Assembly: GCA_025677825.1 (NCBI GenBank)
Contig: JAIXMO010000002.1
Coordinates: 620,001 to 684,000 of the forward strand
Source: Helicostylum pulchrum
Lineage: Eukaryota; Mucoromycota; Mucoromycetes; Mucorales; Mucoraceae
Direction: 5' to 3'
Length of the DNA stretch: 64,000 nt
Made by a program: the position numbers and the translations under genes. Below, in pieces: positions 37,138-50,445 of this stretch. Position 1 is the first letter of the stretch. The number at the start of each line of letters is the position of its first letter. The notes under the pieces are model-generated. The model had not been told where the DNA came from. It saw only the letters and a program-made list of their open reading frames with translations, and searched no databases.

Positions 37138-40100
37138 CTTGGTTTCAAAAAGAGTTCGTTACAGTGATGATAGTAAATAATAAAACAACGTATTTGGTTT
37201 AAAGAGCTCTTTTTCGGGAATGAGTCAATTGTATAAAAAAGAATAAAAAAAAAGTTACCTTTAAATGAGTAGAAGAAAAGTCGTCAGTAGGCTGTATTTG
37301 GTTTTATAAGCAAGTAATGCTGTGGTCGTCGCAACCTCTGTCAATTCTTTACGCGTATCAATCATTAATAAATTACATAAATCTGAATAATTATGATAAA
37401 AGAATGGAACTAGCACCCTCATAACTAAGGTTTTGTAATAAATTAATATGATTAAAACTAGCCGCAGGCTAAAGGGTTTCTATTTTTTTTAGCCAATACG
37501 GCAAGACCAAAGGAAAAATAGTAGCAAGTCGTGGATTCATTTCGATTTAATAAAATAGCCCTGCTGTTAGCGTGCACCAAATGTTATATGTTTAAGTAGT
37601 GATCACCAGAGCAATTGAGGTTTGAATAGACCGATATTATTTATATATATATGAAAAAAAAAATCAACGACTTCGAGAAAAAAAGTACAAATGTAAATTT
37701 AGTTATTCGAAAAAAGGAACTTATTCTGTGAAATATGTGTTATCTCTTAAGACTGAAATCTATAGGAAATCTATTTGGAGGTTGTAGTGCTCTTTTTAAA
37801 GATGTTTATTTCGCACGCAATTATATTATTTACTAACTCCTTATTCATTTTCAGAAGTATATGAATATGGTTGCTATTTTTTTTAGCGTTTTATATATAT
37901 ACGTACTAGTGGATTATCTAAATGGTGGAGGCACCTTCTATAATATGTAACTGTATGATAAGAAAAAAAATACTAGTATTTCGACACTTTGCTTAATTTT
38001 TCTGCTACCTAATTACATGATATTTTTTTCTAATTAGCCTCTGTCCCCGTATTTTTTTTAAGAAGTATTCAATATATCTTAGTTTTTCACATGAAAAGAG
38101 TTTGAAGATAAATTATCAACAACATAGCGTGAAAATGGTGTACTTATTCCAAAATCTTTTTACGCTACACACATCCAGACTGTGATATGTCTCATTTATT
38201 TACCTTTTATATACTTTCATTTCTATGGAAACTTATTCTATTAAAAAAAAAAAAAAAAAATCTTTGCGCAAAAAATACTATATTACCTGCCTTCTGTATT
38301 GACATCATTATTAAATTTCTTAAAAAGGCACATTTAAAAATAGCAAGTTTAAATTTATTTTGTATTACTGTTTTTTCAGTGAAGATATATTACAGTGTAA
38401 CAGTTTGGGTGACACCGGTAATTCGAGCTCCTGATGATCAATGCTGACAGTAGTAGTACCAATCCAGTTATAAAAATTTAGTTTCAAATAAAGTCACTAA
38501 TGTATGCATATTTCTATTTGAAAGACAACAAAAAAAAAAGAGGCTAAAATAAGGTACACCGGTTTTTTTTTTGCATATTTATAAACCGGAATAGAAATCT
38601 TGGATATAAAATATATTTTTCTATAGCTCATAAATATTTTCTTGGCGTTCGACGAGATTAACTTCGTTTGTACGCGCGTATAACGTTTCTAAATATATGT
38701 TCATCCGTCCGATCCCCATTCAAAAATCTAAAAAGGCTTGTCAATTTTTGTAGCATGGCTTTGGTTACACGTGAGCTCTCTTACATCTGAATATCATTTT
38801 AATATTGTTCAAGTAACTTCACGATATTTTTTTATATTTGTGGGGTGTAAAGTTATATTTACTAGATCAATTATTTGGATCAGAAATAAAAATATTCGCA
38901 GATCTATAATGTTATTTAACTCAAGACTATTCCTTTTTCTACGTAATTACATTGCGTTACATACAACCTGTAGTAGGGAACACAGAAAGTCCATTGGATT
39001 CTACTGAAACAAGGTACGAGCTAAATATTATGCACTATTCTCAATTTATAGCATTTGTTACTGATAAATACTATATGGCCCCATTTTGTTTTTCCCAGGA
39101 ACTATTTTCATAGTAAAATGCTTTTATATAATAAGAATTAACTATACTATTTCCTAGTTTTCTTCTTCTTGTATTTAATAGTATATTAAAAACACAATAA
39201 GGACAGTGAGTTAATCCGTTAAAGACCTTTTTTTTTTTTAAAAAAAAACCGTTGGTCGGGTTACATTATTGAATGTAAAGAGCGGTACAAAATTACAAAT
39301 TCGAAGATAGTACAATATAACGACTAACCTGTTATTTATGGCAACCTATTATATCCCCACTCAATTATTTGATAAGAAGAGAGGGTAGCCAAAAAAAGCC
39401 TTGGATTTTTCTTCGACCTAATATAAAAAGGTAGCTATTTTATTGTTCAAATAGTTTACTTGTACTATATTCTCGTTAAATATTTAAATCATTTTAAAAT
39501 ACATCGGCTACTGTGTTTCTTTACTTTATGAATAATTACAATTCAAATGACATTATCAATTTTTTTCTTGCGCATGGGAAAATCCTCAACTTTGTACTCT
39601 ACTTTTATTTACCTTGATTAAGTCAAATAATACTGTTTAGACATTACTTAAATTTTTTTAATATCTCAATATAAATCAGTCGAGAACGAAAAATATGTGT
39701 ATATGTTTATAGCTTTACTTCAAAAAATAAAAAATAAACATGAGACTACCAACGGTACCTTAATTTATTTTAATATGAGAAAAAAAAAACAGAAAAAAAG
39801 GCACATGTAGAAAGATGACTTTTTATCAATAAGGAATGGTATTCATAAGTATACACCTATATTTCACACAGTAAAATTGGATCACTACTTTGCGGAGTCA
39901 TCACTCATAACTATTATACGCTGTGCGACCATTACATCAGTTGGTTATTCTTTTCCGCGGTTTTATGTCTGTAATGGCGATCTTTGTTTATGTTTGTATA
40001 AAAAAAGATCGAATTAAGCACTTGTTAGACTCTCAAAAATAAATCGATATCTCCTATGTATATTTTTTAAATATATTATAGTTTCTTTTGACGTTAAAAT

Positions 40101-40846
40101 AAGTGTCACCTTGTTCTCGTACGAGTGTTTAAAAATAAACATAAGCATAATACTTTCATGCTAGTCTAAAATTATACTTACATATTCTACAGCTTCAGCG
40201 GTATATGGGTAAAAAAAAAGGACATACTATTTAATCGTACCTCTTTACAATAAAATCGTAAAGAGGTACTAGACTTAATCTGTAGAGCTCATTTTATTTG
40301 AAGTCATATGAAGCAATATTCATAAAGTGATCACCCACGATGTGTTCGTGACATATTATAATGAAAAAGTATCAACTACAAAAAACTATTTTACTTCGGT
40401 TGTGTGGGTATTTCACATGCGGGTAATATAATTTCACTCAATGCAATAATTTATCGTGGTTTGTGTTCCCACGGATCAACTAGGCTATCTCCTTCAAGAG
40501 TTTTTTTTTTTAAATAAAAAAAATGGTCCAATCAATTGATCTATTGTTCAGCAAACAAAGTATCGCACAGATCTAAACTATTGATGATACAAAAAAAAAC
40601 ACAAATTGAAAATGTATATATAAAGAGTGTCAAAAACCAATTCGAGTAAAGTCATTAATCCTCCCTCCCTCTATTCCCTCCAACCTCTTTCTAGGGCATA
40701 ATTATTATATCCAGCGAAATAAATAACGCTGTTTATAATATTATACCTTTTTTTTAGTTCTTGAATTTTTTACTATCCTTTTACAAAAAAGACCTCCCAA
40801 CCTAATACAATTCTCCATTCTTTCAATAAATTAAAAACACATATTA
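37138..40846. other. Long intergenic region, 3.7 kb, no confident gene
   Basis: Very AT-rich with many stops in all frames. A short frame at about 39815-40017 has a potassium-channel-pore-like string (see findings). The last 200 bp (CT-rich, CCTCCCTCCCTC near 40663) precede the DUF3712 gene and probably include its promoter and leader. Confidence 0.55.
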
Positions 40847-43800
40847 ATGAGTGATAATAATCACCCTACACACGGTCATGATACCGTTGTAAATCAAAAT
40901 GGCGAATACTATCGCGCTGAAAATCGAACCTCGGAAGAAGTCGACATGATGGAACAATATTCTGAAAAGCCGTCAGCTCCTACCAAGGTTCCTTTTTACA
41001 AAAAGAAGAAGTACTGGATTATTTGCTCAATTTTAACCGTCATTACCGTTATTGTTGTTGTTTGTTTGATTGTCTTTGTGTTCTTCCCCATGATTGCTCA
41101 GTCCTTAATGAACGGTGCAAAGATTGATGTCGATGCCGCTCAAATTACTTTTATTAAACCTGAAGTATTGAATAATCAAGTTTATTCCAAACGTGACGGC
41201 GACAACTTGAATACAACCTTTTACATGAGCATGGAAAGTTCTCTCAGTCACACCGGTCCTTTTCCTGCAAAGATTGTCTTTCATAACCCTATCGAAGTAC
41301 TTTACAAAGATCAAGTTTTGGGCAATATCTTCTTATATAACGAAAGTAGCATCAGTGGCGGTAACGGTCAATTGAATGCTATTACACCCTTCTTAATTAA
41401 AGATGAAGCTGCTTTTGCTTTATTCGCTCAAGACATGATGGCTGTTGATACTTTTACTTGGACTTTACGAGGAAAGCTTGATATTACTGCTCTTTCTAGG
41501 TAAAGCTTGTAATTTTCAATTAATTTGTAACACCGATCTAATATTTTTTCCCTATTTTTTTTATCTTAGAACTGCAACCATTGACCTTGACAAAGAAATC
41601 GTCTTAAACGGTATGTTTGACAGAGCACATGATATATATTAAAAAAATACACTAAACTTATAATTTTTTTTAGGTATGAATGGCTTCCCCAACGTAAAGA
41701 TTGATTCTTTCCAACTTCCTGGTGATGATCCCAACGGTGGTATTTTAGTAGAGCTAGGTACCATTCTTGAAAGTCCTTCCCCTATTGGCGTTCAACTTGG
41801 TACAATTGCACTTTCTATTGGTTACGAAGGTGTTACTATTGGTACCGTTACTTCTGAAAATGTCAACCTGCAAAAAGGTGATAATCATATCCTTCTCAAG
41901 GGTACTTTGATTCCTCAAACTGACCCCGCTTCTCTTGAAAAAGTTGGTAACCTTTTCTCAAACTATGTTTCTGGAAAAATGTCTGAAACTTCTGCTATTG
42001 GTATCTCTGCTGCTCCTGATGGTGTTAACCCTATTGGCTGGCTCTCCGAAGGTTTCAAATCAGTCAAGCTTAATGTTGCTTTAGGTGTCCCTGAACCTCT
42101 CAAGATTATTAATGCTGTCAGTATGGGCTATCTTGACTTAAAGTTTGATCCCGCGGATCCTTATAACCCTATTGTAAATGCCCCCATGGTTAACGCTGAT
42201 TTCAAAATTCCTTTTGGTTTCAGTTTAAACATTACTGAAGTTACTCAATCTATTGCACTTTCTCTTAATACCTCTGGCACTGAAACTACTGACTTTGCTA
42301 TTATTACTGTTCCTAATGCTCCTTCTGTCAGTGATCAAGCTGCAGGTACCCTCAAGTTTGCCATTGCTAATGACACTATTGCCAGTATCGCTGGTCGTGA
42401 AGATGTGTTTAACCAATATACGTATGCTTTAACCGCTAAGGACAAATATACCTTTATGGTATCTGGTAACGCTAGTACCAAGACTAATACTCCTATTGGT
42501 CCCATCACATTAGGTGGTATTAGTTTCACTGTTCCTACTAGTCTTAATGGTCTTCAATTCTTAAATAGTACTGCTACTGTTATCAACTCTCTTGATGTCT
42601 CTGGTGGAACTACAGAAAACCTTTTACTTGATATTAGTGTCACTATGACTAATCCCTCTGACTTTAGTATCTCTACCGGCGATGTTAGTTTTATTATGGG
42701 TTCTGACGGTACCGATCTTGGTTTAGTTACTTTGGCCAATCTTGTTTTAGCTCGAGGAGAAAATACTGTTACCGCTTCTGCTACTTTTAACCCCAAGGGA
42801 TCTGATGTTGGTCAAAACCTTTTAAGTACCTTTGTTATGGGTAGTGATAACGCTGTTTCTATTTCTGGATTTACCAATTCGACTCCTATTGCTTCTCTTG
42901 CTGAAGCTTTGGGTGATGTCAGTCTTTCTTCTACTCTTCCTGGTCTTAAGGATGCTCTGATTCAAGGTGGTGCTTTGATTGTTCTTCCAGATACCATTAA
43001 AACCGGTATTGTTGGTGTTAAGGTCGCTATTGCCAACCCTTTTAGTACCGGTTTATCCATAACTACAGTTACAGCTGCCACTACTTTTGCTGGTATGCCC
43101 GTTGGTAATATTGACCAGGATATTAGTAGTAGTCCTTTTGTTATCCCTGGTAAATCTACTGGTGAATCTCCTAGTCTTAACATGAACTTAAACGTCGAAC
43201 CTGCCTCTATTGCATTATTACTTCGTACTCTTGCAGTTAAAGCCGATATGGATACCCGATCTCTTGATGCTTTACTTGGCTTAGGTGGATTTGAAGTTAG
43301 TGGCATGGAATCCATTGATCCTGACGCAAGTCTTTTTGCTGGCTTCAACATCTCCAGTTATGTTATTGAGGCTATGAAAGCTTTAAAGGTAGACATTTCT
43401 CTTTCTTCCGGTTTAACTATTGGTGAATACAAAAACGATTTAGCTTTCTCTCAAGGCGGTGTTGCTATCTCAACCGATAGTTCTGTCACTGGTTTAATTC
43501 CTATTGTTGGTCAACCTATTGTTCAACAAATTGTGGATGGTGCTGTTCTTGCTTTTGAAAGTGTCATGATGTCTGCTCCTACTGATACTGAATTCACTGT
43601 TCAAATGAAGGGTTCTATTGCTGGTGCCGGTCCCATTGATGCTCTTATTAGTTTCCCTAGTCCTCTTACTGTCACATGGCAAGGAAAGAAACTTGGTACT
43701 GTTACTATGGCTGCCATCTCTTCCAAGGCTGACGTTGGTGCTACCTTTGATGTTCCTGGTAAATTCGTTCTTGAAAATAGCGATGATATGGCTGAGTTTG

Positions 43801-46146
43801 CTGCTTATATGATCAACAACAAGGAATTTGTTTGGGATATTGACACTAAGGATGTTACTGTCGACTCTCTTGGTTTTACATTTACTGCTATCACCATGTC
43901 GAAGTCTATTACTTTGGCTGGTGCTCAAGGATTTAAGGATGCTGTTACAATTACTTCATTTGATTTACCTTCCGACGATCCTGCAGGTGGTATTACTCTT
44001 CTTGCCAATACTTCTATTAAAAACCCTAGTCAAGTTGGTTTCGATCTTGGAGGTGTTGAGTTTGCATCCATCTTTAACGGTATTGAACTTGGTCCTCTTG
44101 CATCGAATGGAGCTGCTCTCTTCCCTCCTGTTGGAACCGCTACTATTAATATGAAGGGTCGTTTGGTTCCTCAAAGTTCTGAAGATGGACTTGCAGCCAT
44201 ATCCAAGCTCTTTGATAACTACCTTGGTGGTAATGACACAAGTCTTGATGTTCAAGGTGTTTCTGCCTCTGGTTCCGGTGACCCCGTTGGATGGCTTACT
44301 TCTGCTTTCAAAACATTAAAGATTGAAAATGTTATTTTACCTGGCCCTAAAGAAATTCCTGAACTGATTCCCGCTATTACCTTGATGGATATGTCTCTTG
44401 ATTTCACCAAGGATCCCTGGGCCCCTCCTACTAGTTCCAGTAATGTTAAAGCTCAAATTAAGAGTCCTTTCGGTTTCCCTCTTGGTGTTAGTGAGCTCAG
44501 TATGGGTGTTGAAGCTAATTACAAGGGAGAAGGTGTCGCTACTCTCGATGTTCCTACTGAAAAGGCCTCTACTAGTCCTTCTGGTTTGGTCACCACACAA
44601 TTCAATGATGTTCCTTTCAAGGTAATCGACAAGACTATCTTTTCTGGTTTCGTTCAACTCTTGACTATGAGTCCCAGTGTCACTTTTGGATTAAAGGGCT
44701 CTTCAAACGCTCTTGCCGAAACTGCTGTTGGTAACATTAACCTCAACAATATTGCTTTCAATGTCGATACTTCTTTAAAGGGTAATTTAATTTTTTAAAA
44801 AAACATTACACATGGCCATCAATATACTAATTCTCTTTTTTTTTATAGGTTTCGCAAACTTTGGTGGAAAAGCTGAAATTCTTACAATTGACGTTGTTGG
44901 TGGTACTTCAGACTATGTCCTTATTGATTTGACTTTTGCACTTACCAATCCTTCCAATATTTCCATTACTGTCGGTGATATCAACTTCGACGTTATTCTT
45001 GATGAGTTTAAATCTGTCATTGGTCGTACTTATGTTAAGGATACCATTATTCCTCCTGGACGTACTGTGTTTAACGGTCAATTACATTTAGGTGAATCTG
45101 CTACTGACTCCAAAGCTGTCAGCCAAGTTCTCGGTAACTACTTGACCAGTGCTGTTGTCCCTCTTACTATTGTTGGTTCTGACAAGTCCACTAAGATTGC
45201 CCCTCTTTCACCTGCTTTGTCTTCTGTTAAACTTGCTGCTTCTATGACTGGTATTGCCGGAAATTTGATCGGAGGTGTAGCAGTTGAAGGAAGTATTATT
45301 GGTCTTATCTTCGAAAACAAGGCTACTAGTAAAATCACTCTCAAGAATCCTTTGAGTACTACTTATGCTATCAAGTCCGTTAAAGCTTCTGTTATGTTCA
45401 ACCCATCTTCTGGAGCTGCACCCTTTGCTGTTGGTACCATTGATTATAATCTTCCTAGTCCTGTTTCTGTCCCCGCAGGTGGAAGTATACAAACTGAACC
45501 ATGGCCTGTTTCTATTAGTGGTTCTGGTATTGAACATATTATGCAACTTTTGGGTATGCTTTTAGATCCTGCAAAGTATTTCGATATTCAACAAAATGTT
45601 ACAGTTATTGTCGGTGGTGAATATAATACCGAAATGTTCTATTACCAAGATAAGGTTCCTTTCACTCTCGCTATTGGTGGTCTTCCTCCAATTGGTATCT
45701 CTCCTTCATCTATCACTGCCCAATCACTTCCTTCCAACCTCACTTCTACCAAAGACCCCGCCGAATTTGAAAGGCTTCTTGCTCAGTTCTTGTCTGGAAA
45801 GATGCCTACCGAAGATCCTGCTTCTAATTCTTCCTCTATTGCCCCTACTCCCTCTGCTTCTGAAAGCTCTTCTACTATTACTAGCTCCGCTTCAGAAGAT
45901 AGTTCTACTACTACCGCTACTGAGGTTTCTGCTACTACTACATCAAGCTCCGAAGCAAAGCCTAGTGATACATCAAGCTCTGAAGAGAAGCCTAGTGATA
46001 CATCAAGCTCCGAAGAGAAGTCTAGTGATACATCAAGCTCTGAAGAAAAACCTAGTGATACAGATAAAGCAACTGCAAGTAGTGAAACTGAAGGATTAAA
46101 AGAAAAGGCATCTGATTTAGCTGATGAAGTAACCAACTTGTTCTAA
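40847..46146 (+). CDS. Giant DUF3712 (LEA-2-like) membrane protein
   Basis: Exons 40847-41499, 41570-41610, 41674-44781 and 44849-46146 encode 1699 residues. A short hydrophilic N terminus with a basic stretch (PFYKKKKYW) is followed by one transmembrane helix at about residues 57-84, so the bulk is predicted outside the cytosol (type II). The ectodomain repeats a DUF3712-like unit several times: DSFQLPGDDPNGGI near the start and FDLPSDDPAGGI about 750 residues later are clearly paralogous, as are the SLNGLQF and SLKGFANF junctions. The C terminus is Ser/Thr/Glu-rich and ends with four 10-residue repeats, likely O-glycosylated. The family is known from fungi with no established function; a cell-wall or plasma-membrane role is inferred. 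Each small exon joins at a G|GT codon. Confidence 0.88.
45941..46060 (+). repeat. Four 30-bp tandem repeats coding SSSEEKPSDT
   Basis: Four in-frame 30-bp units at 45941, 45971, 46001 and 46031 differ by a few bases each (SEAKPSDT, SEEKPSDT, SEEKSSDT, SEEKPSDT). They lie in the C-terminal Ser/Thr-rich stalk of the DUF3712 protein and are likely length-variable. Confidence 0.92.
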
Positions 46147-46687
46147 ATTTCTCTTTTTTTTTTTAAAAAAAAAAAATTTGATCAATTAGAAAAATATATT
46201 TTACATTAATAATTTCTATTTTTTCCTTCCTTTTACCACTATTCTTATATCTCACTACTTTTTATATCCTTTTTTCTTTCATATATTTCTTATAATAATT
46301 ATATAATTTTACACTTCCTCTCAACATATTTTCTTTTTACAAAAAAATAAATTGTTGGTAATTCTTAATACGTGTAATTTTATTAAACTTTAATTAATGC
46401 AATTTCTTTTATTCGTAAACAAAAGAGCCCCCTTTTTTTTTTACTCTCGATCAATTTCAACTCACCAATCTTCCTATCTTAATTGGCACGCTCTATATTA
46501 GTGTTTATATAGTTACCTTAAATAGTTTGTTCTTTCCATTTTTCAGAGAAACTTAATAGGTGCTTTCATAGTATGTGGTCGACCAGGATCTTAAGTAGGA
46601 GTGACTCTAGAGACTGTTCTGCACCATAATTAGGATTCTGTAAAAGGAAATCAACCTAAAAAAAAGAGGCGTTTTATTTTGTTTATT
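46147..46687. other. 3' flank of the DUF3712 gene
   Basis: Pyrimidine- and T-rich 3'UTR-like sequence with AATAAA-like elements (AAAAATAAATTG near 46344). No gene seen. Confidence 0.5.
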
Positions 46688-47250
46688 CGTAACAATTATG
46701 TACGCGAAAAAATTAATGATATCGCAAACAGGGAAGCTGCCCCTATTATTGACACAGCTGATGTATGTATTTTCAACAATTAATATTTATAGGCTTGATC
46801 TAATATCTTATTTTAGGGGATTGCGGAGGCCGATAGTCGTTATATTATTGATGGTCGAAGTTTAGGCAAAATTATCAAAACGCACGGAAGTAAATTGTTT
46901 AAGTACTCAAGTTTATCTAACAGTGATAAAACCCTTGCTGTAACTTGTTTAAATGGGACCTTAGATCTCACAAATGAAACTATTACTGGCCAAAAACAAT
47001 TATTCAAATAATCCCATTGGAACGAACTTCAGGGCCAGTTCTCTAAGTATTATGTGTTACCCTTATTTAAAAGAAAAAAAACCTTCAGATATTTGACTAA
47101 AATCAAACAGGTAAGAACAAAGTGACAAAAAAATAAAGGTATAAAAATTAATCAATTATTCAGCAACTGGATGAAGGTGATTTTAATGAAGCGTCTAACA
47201 TGTCATTGATTTGTATTACGAAGAGTGAACATGAAAAAGTTCGTATTTAA
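46688..47250 (+). pseudogene. Decayed three-exon gene of unknown family
   Basis: Blocks 46688-46762 (NYVREKINDIANREAAPI, then a GTATGT donor), 46817-47110 (IAEADSRYIIDGRSLGKII; LQGQFSKYYVLPLFKRK; ends CAG|GTAAGA) and 47164-47250 (acceptor TTCAG, QLDEGDFNEASNMS, stop) join in phase. One in-frame TAA at 47009-47011 breaks the middle block, and there is no clear start codon. I do not recognise the family; it could be lineage-specific. Confidence 0.45.
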
Positions 47251-48290
47251 AATCCTAGCTCATGTGTAAGTGCCACCATATACAATGATATTTTATTTGT
47301 CTGTACTAATGACATTCCCAAATCGTCCGCCAGACTAAATGTATATATCGAGCTAAACGAAATGTTTGCTCTTGTTTGGCCCTACCAATGCAAGTGTGAA
47401 ATGACGGGAATCAGTATGTCTTCCCCGCCAATTTACTGTCCTCTCCTGCAGAAAAAGAAAAAAGAAAAAATAGCGAAGGCTCCTCCTCCTCTAAAAAAAA
47501 AAAGAAAGTAATCTTTTCTTTTTTTTTGGATGGGAACCGAAATTCCGTTTTTATTTATAGTCCTTTAAATGAAAGAAAGTAGTTAATCTTGTTCCCTCCT
47601 TTTCTTTTTTAAATTTTTTTATAATAAACTAGAAGCGTATTTCATATTTCATAAATCCTTCTGATGTGAAAAATGTATACAATAATATACCTTGAGTGTT
47701 AAAAATCAATACAAATTAGTGCTGTCAATAGGCTTAATCGAGGACTGATTGTAATTAATTGAGAATACATATTATGGCGTAACAAATATAGTACACCCTT
47801 AAAAAAACGAGTCGTTAGAGAGCTTGATGCTGGAGTGGAACACAAGCGAATATAGATTCGCCTTTTGTGAGGAAGGTTGATCGTTTAGTCACAATGCAAT
47901 TTCCCCGTTTGGCGTTGTATTAACGAACCAAGAAAAGAAGATTAGTTTTTCTGTAAATTGAAAGCGAAAGTACTGTAATAGGAATGTTTGCAGATTTATC
48001 AGTGTGTGTCACTTGAAAACAACTGGCGTAAGTAACGCAGAACTTGTGTACCCCACAATGAATGTGACCGCTTGCATATTAAAGAACCGAGTACAGCAAA
48101 AGTACTAAACTCGCCTTCTCTTTTATCGTTTTCAAACTGACCATCTGGTAATGACGAAATTGGCAAAGGTAAACTAAAAAAACCAATCGAAAAAAGCAAA
48201 AACAAAAAACAAAAACAAAAAATATCAAATATCTTACATGTCACGTAGAATAAAACTGTAAATAATAACAATTCTTGGGACCTGGATTCA
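47251..48290. other. Intergenic region, no gene seen
   Basis: About 1 kb, including poly-A/T stretches and the upstream region of the UspA-like gene. No feature is recognised. Confidence 0.5.
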
Positions 48291-49442
48291 ATGTTGTCTA
48301 AAGAAATAGAGAATCTAAACCGGGATTCCGTGGAGGATAGACGAGTAAAAGAAGCGGTTATCATGTCAAAACCTGATCCGAATCGAATTAATGCCAATGA
48401 CTCTGATGAAGAGGATGGTTCGGTTAATGGGAAATATTACTATTATGATGATGATGACGAATACGAAGATGACTTGGCTATTCGCGATCCGGAACTACAT
48501 AAAATTACGGAAAGTAACCGACGAATATCAATTGATTGTAACTTGACGCCCTCTGATTCGAAGCATAAACTGATCCGCCGCCCCCCTGAGCTTGTATTCT
48601 CTGATCCACCCACACTTATTTCAAGGGAAGATTATATTGAAGTCACATTTCATTATGGTCTGTCTGAAGAACACAAGAGGAGAAGATCTAAACGATATAT
48701 GATGATGTGTGATTTTGGTGAAGAAAGTATGTATGCTATGAAGTGGGGTATTGGTACTTTGCTTCGTAGCGGAGATGAATTACATATTGCCAGTGTAGTT
48801 GATACGGATGAAGATGTAGAAGACATGGATAAAGATGAAAAGTATAAACTTTGGGGAGAGGTAATACTAATTATACTTACAAGGATATTTATTTTACTAA
48901 TAACTACAATAGCTTGATCGTAATTCTAAAACTATGATTTCTCGAGTTAAAACTTCAATGGATGAAATGCTGCTTTATAATGTAAAAATTGTTACTTACT
49001 CTGTTGCTGGTAAAACAAGAGAATCCTTGTTAAATTTGGTAAGGGGGGGGGGGTTCTTTTAACTAACCGGTATTTACATGTAACTAATTATTTGTTACGT
49101 AAAAGATTTATTCTACGCCTAATTTGACCATGATTGTTTGTGGCTCAAGAGATAGAGGTGCATTGAAAGGGTACTATTTTCTTTCACGTGTCAATTTATA
49201 TGCAAAATACTAATTCTGTTTTTATTTACAGCATGATTATGGGTAGTGTCTCTACATTTTTAGTTCATAATTCGCCTATACCAGTATCAGTTATTAGGCC
49301 ACAAAAGAAGGAAAAAAAGGCGGCTAAACAAAAAAAGACTTCAGTGCAAAAATTGAGTCAAAGTGTAAAGAATGGTCATTTGAAAGTAGATGAAATTGAA
49401 GGTTCTTCACTTAGTATTAACAGCTATGATGGTACACTTTAA
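48291..49442 (+). CDS. Universal stress protein (UspA) domain protein
   Basis: Exons 48291-48860, 48913-49038, 49106-49170 and 49232-49442 encode 323 residues. The N-terminal ~120 residues are acidic and disordered (a YYYYDDDDEYEDD cluster). The UspA alpha/beta fold follows: a first strand and helix (YMMMCDFGEESMYAMKWGI), DELHIASVVD, VKIVTYSVAGKTRESLL, then the nucleotide-loop region LTMIVCGSRDRGALKG and GSVSTFLVHNSPIPVSVIRP. The final G-x-S-x-x-F-x-x-H/N-x-x-x-P-V pattern is typical of ATP-binding family members. The tail is Lys-rich (KKEKKAAKQKK). Similar fungal proteins exist with poorly known roles in stress. The stop is 38 bp from the convergent RING gene. Confidence 0.88.
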
Positions 49443-49480
49443 AAAAGCATACTTTTTTTTTCTTTTTTTTATTTGAACAT

Positions 49481-50445
49481 CTATGCAAAGATAATTGCAA
49501 TAATTAATAAACTCAATAACATCATTACTAATCTTGAGAAAAATGCACCTTGTGGAGTCTGTTGCGCATTGGAAGTACCTGTTGGCATATTCTATCAAAT
49601 GTATACATATATATTTTTAGTGATTGATAATACTTAATTTTAGACTTGTTACTTACAAATGTTACTCCCACAGGAAAAAACCCAAATCCTGCTGATATAG
49701 ATATACCTCCTCTGTTAAAAGCGTTATTTCCAAACGGTTGGCTAAAGAATGATGTAGCTGGTCTATTAGGATCACGAATAGGCGCTGGTCTTTGACCTGC
49801 TGGGCGTGTTGGTATAGATGGATCGTTTCTACCGGTTACTGTTAATATGTATTGGCATATCTTTTATAATTGAAATTTTACCTTGGGTCTTTTTCTTCTT
49901 TACCGCGACCATAAATAGGAATTACTTTATCCTTACCGCAACCAGCTTTACACACAGGACATGTAGGGTTACGTGATTGTGCATTAAGCCATTGAGCAAG
50001 ACAAGACCAACTAATCAAGATTTAGTCACATTAATAAAAATAATACCATTAATAAACATACCAAAACAAATGTCCACATAACGTTAAAACTGGATGTATA
50101 GCTGTATCGAAACTACAAAAAGAGAGACATGAATATATGAAATACATAAGAAAGAACGTATTGTAGGGTTATTTACCAAATATTACATTCATAAAAGCCT
50201 CCACCATTAGAGCAAGAATCATCTTTGTAGTTATCGGTAGTTGTATAAGTAGTTTCTTTTTGTGAAGTTTCTTTTGGTGGAGTTTCTTTAAAACCGTTTC
50301 TTTGTCTTAACTCATTAGCATTGTGTGAAAAGCTTTGCCTTGTTCGTTCAATAGGCACTTGTTCTTGCGTTACTTCAGGTTGTACCGGTAAAGTATCTGT
50401 CGTAGAAGTTGATTCAGTTGTATTTTGTGACAGCGAGGAATCCAT
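49481..50445 (-). CDS. RNF5/RMA1-like membrane-anchored RING E3 ubiquitin ligase
   Basis: Exons 50445-50177, 50112-50062, 50010-49882, 49828-49657 and 49591-49481 encode 243 residues. An N-terminal Thr/Ser/Gln-rich region is followed by a C3HC4 RING that only appears after splicing: CNICFDTA, VLTLCGHLFC, WSCLAQW, CPVCK. Next comes the conserved KVIPIYGRG and a Pro/Arg-rich linker, and one C-terminal transmembrane helix (MMLLSLLIIAIIFA). This order is that of RNF5/RNF185, which ubiquitylate misfolded membrane proteins at the ER. The acceptor used before NDPSIP was chosen because an earlier AG would introduce a stop. Confidence 0.9.

Noticed and set aside
38187..39007. Two ATG frames of 86-89 codons
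   Set aside because: Composition follows poly-T/A sequence and no recognisable motif is present; treated as chance.
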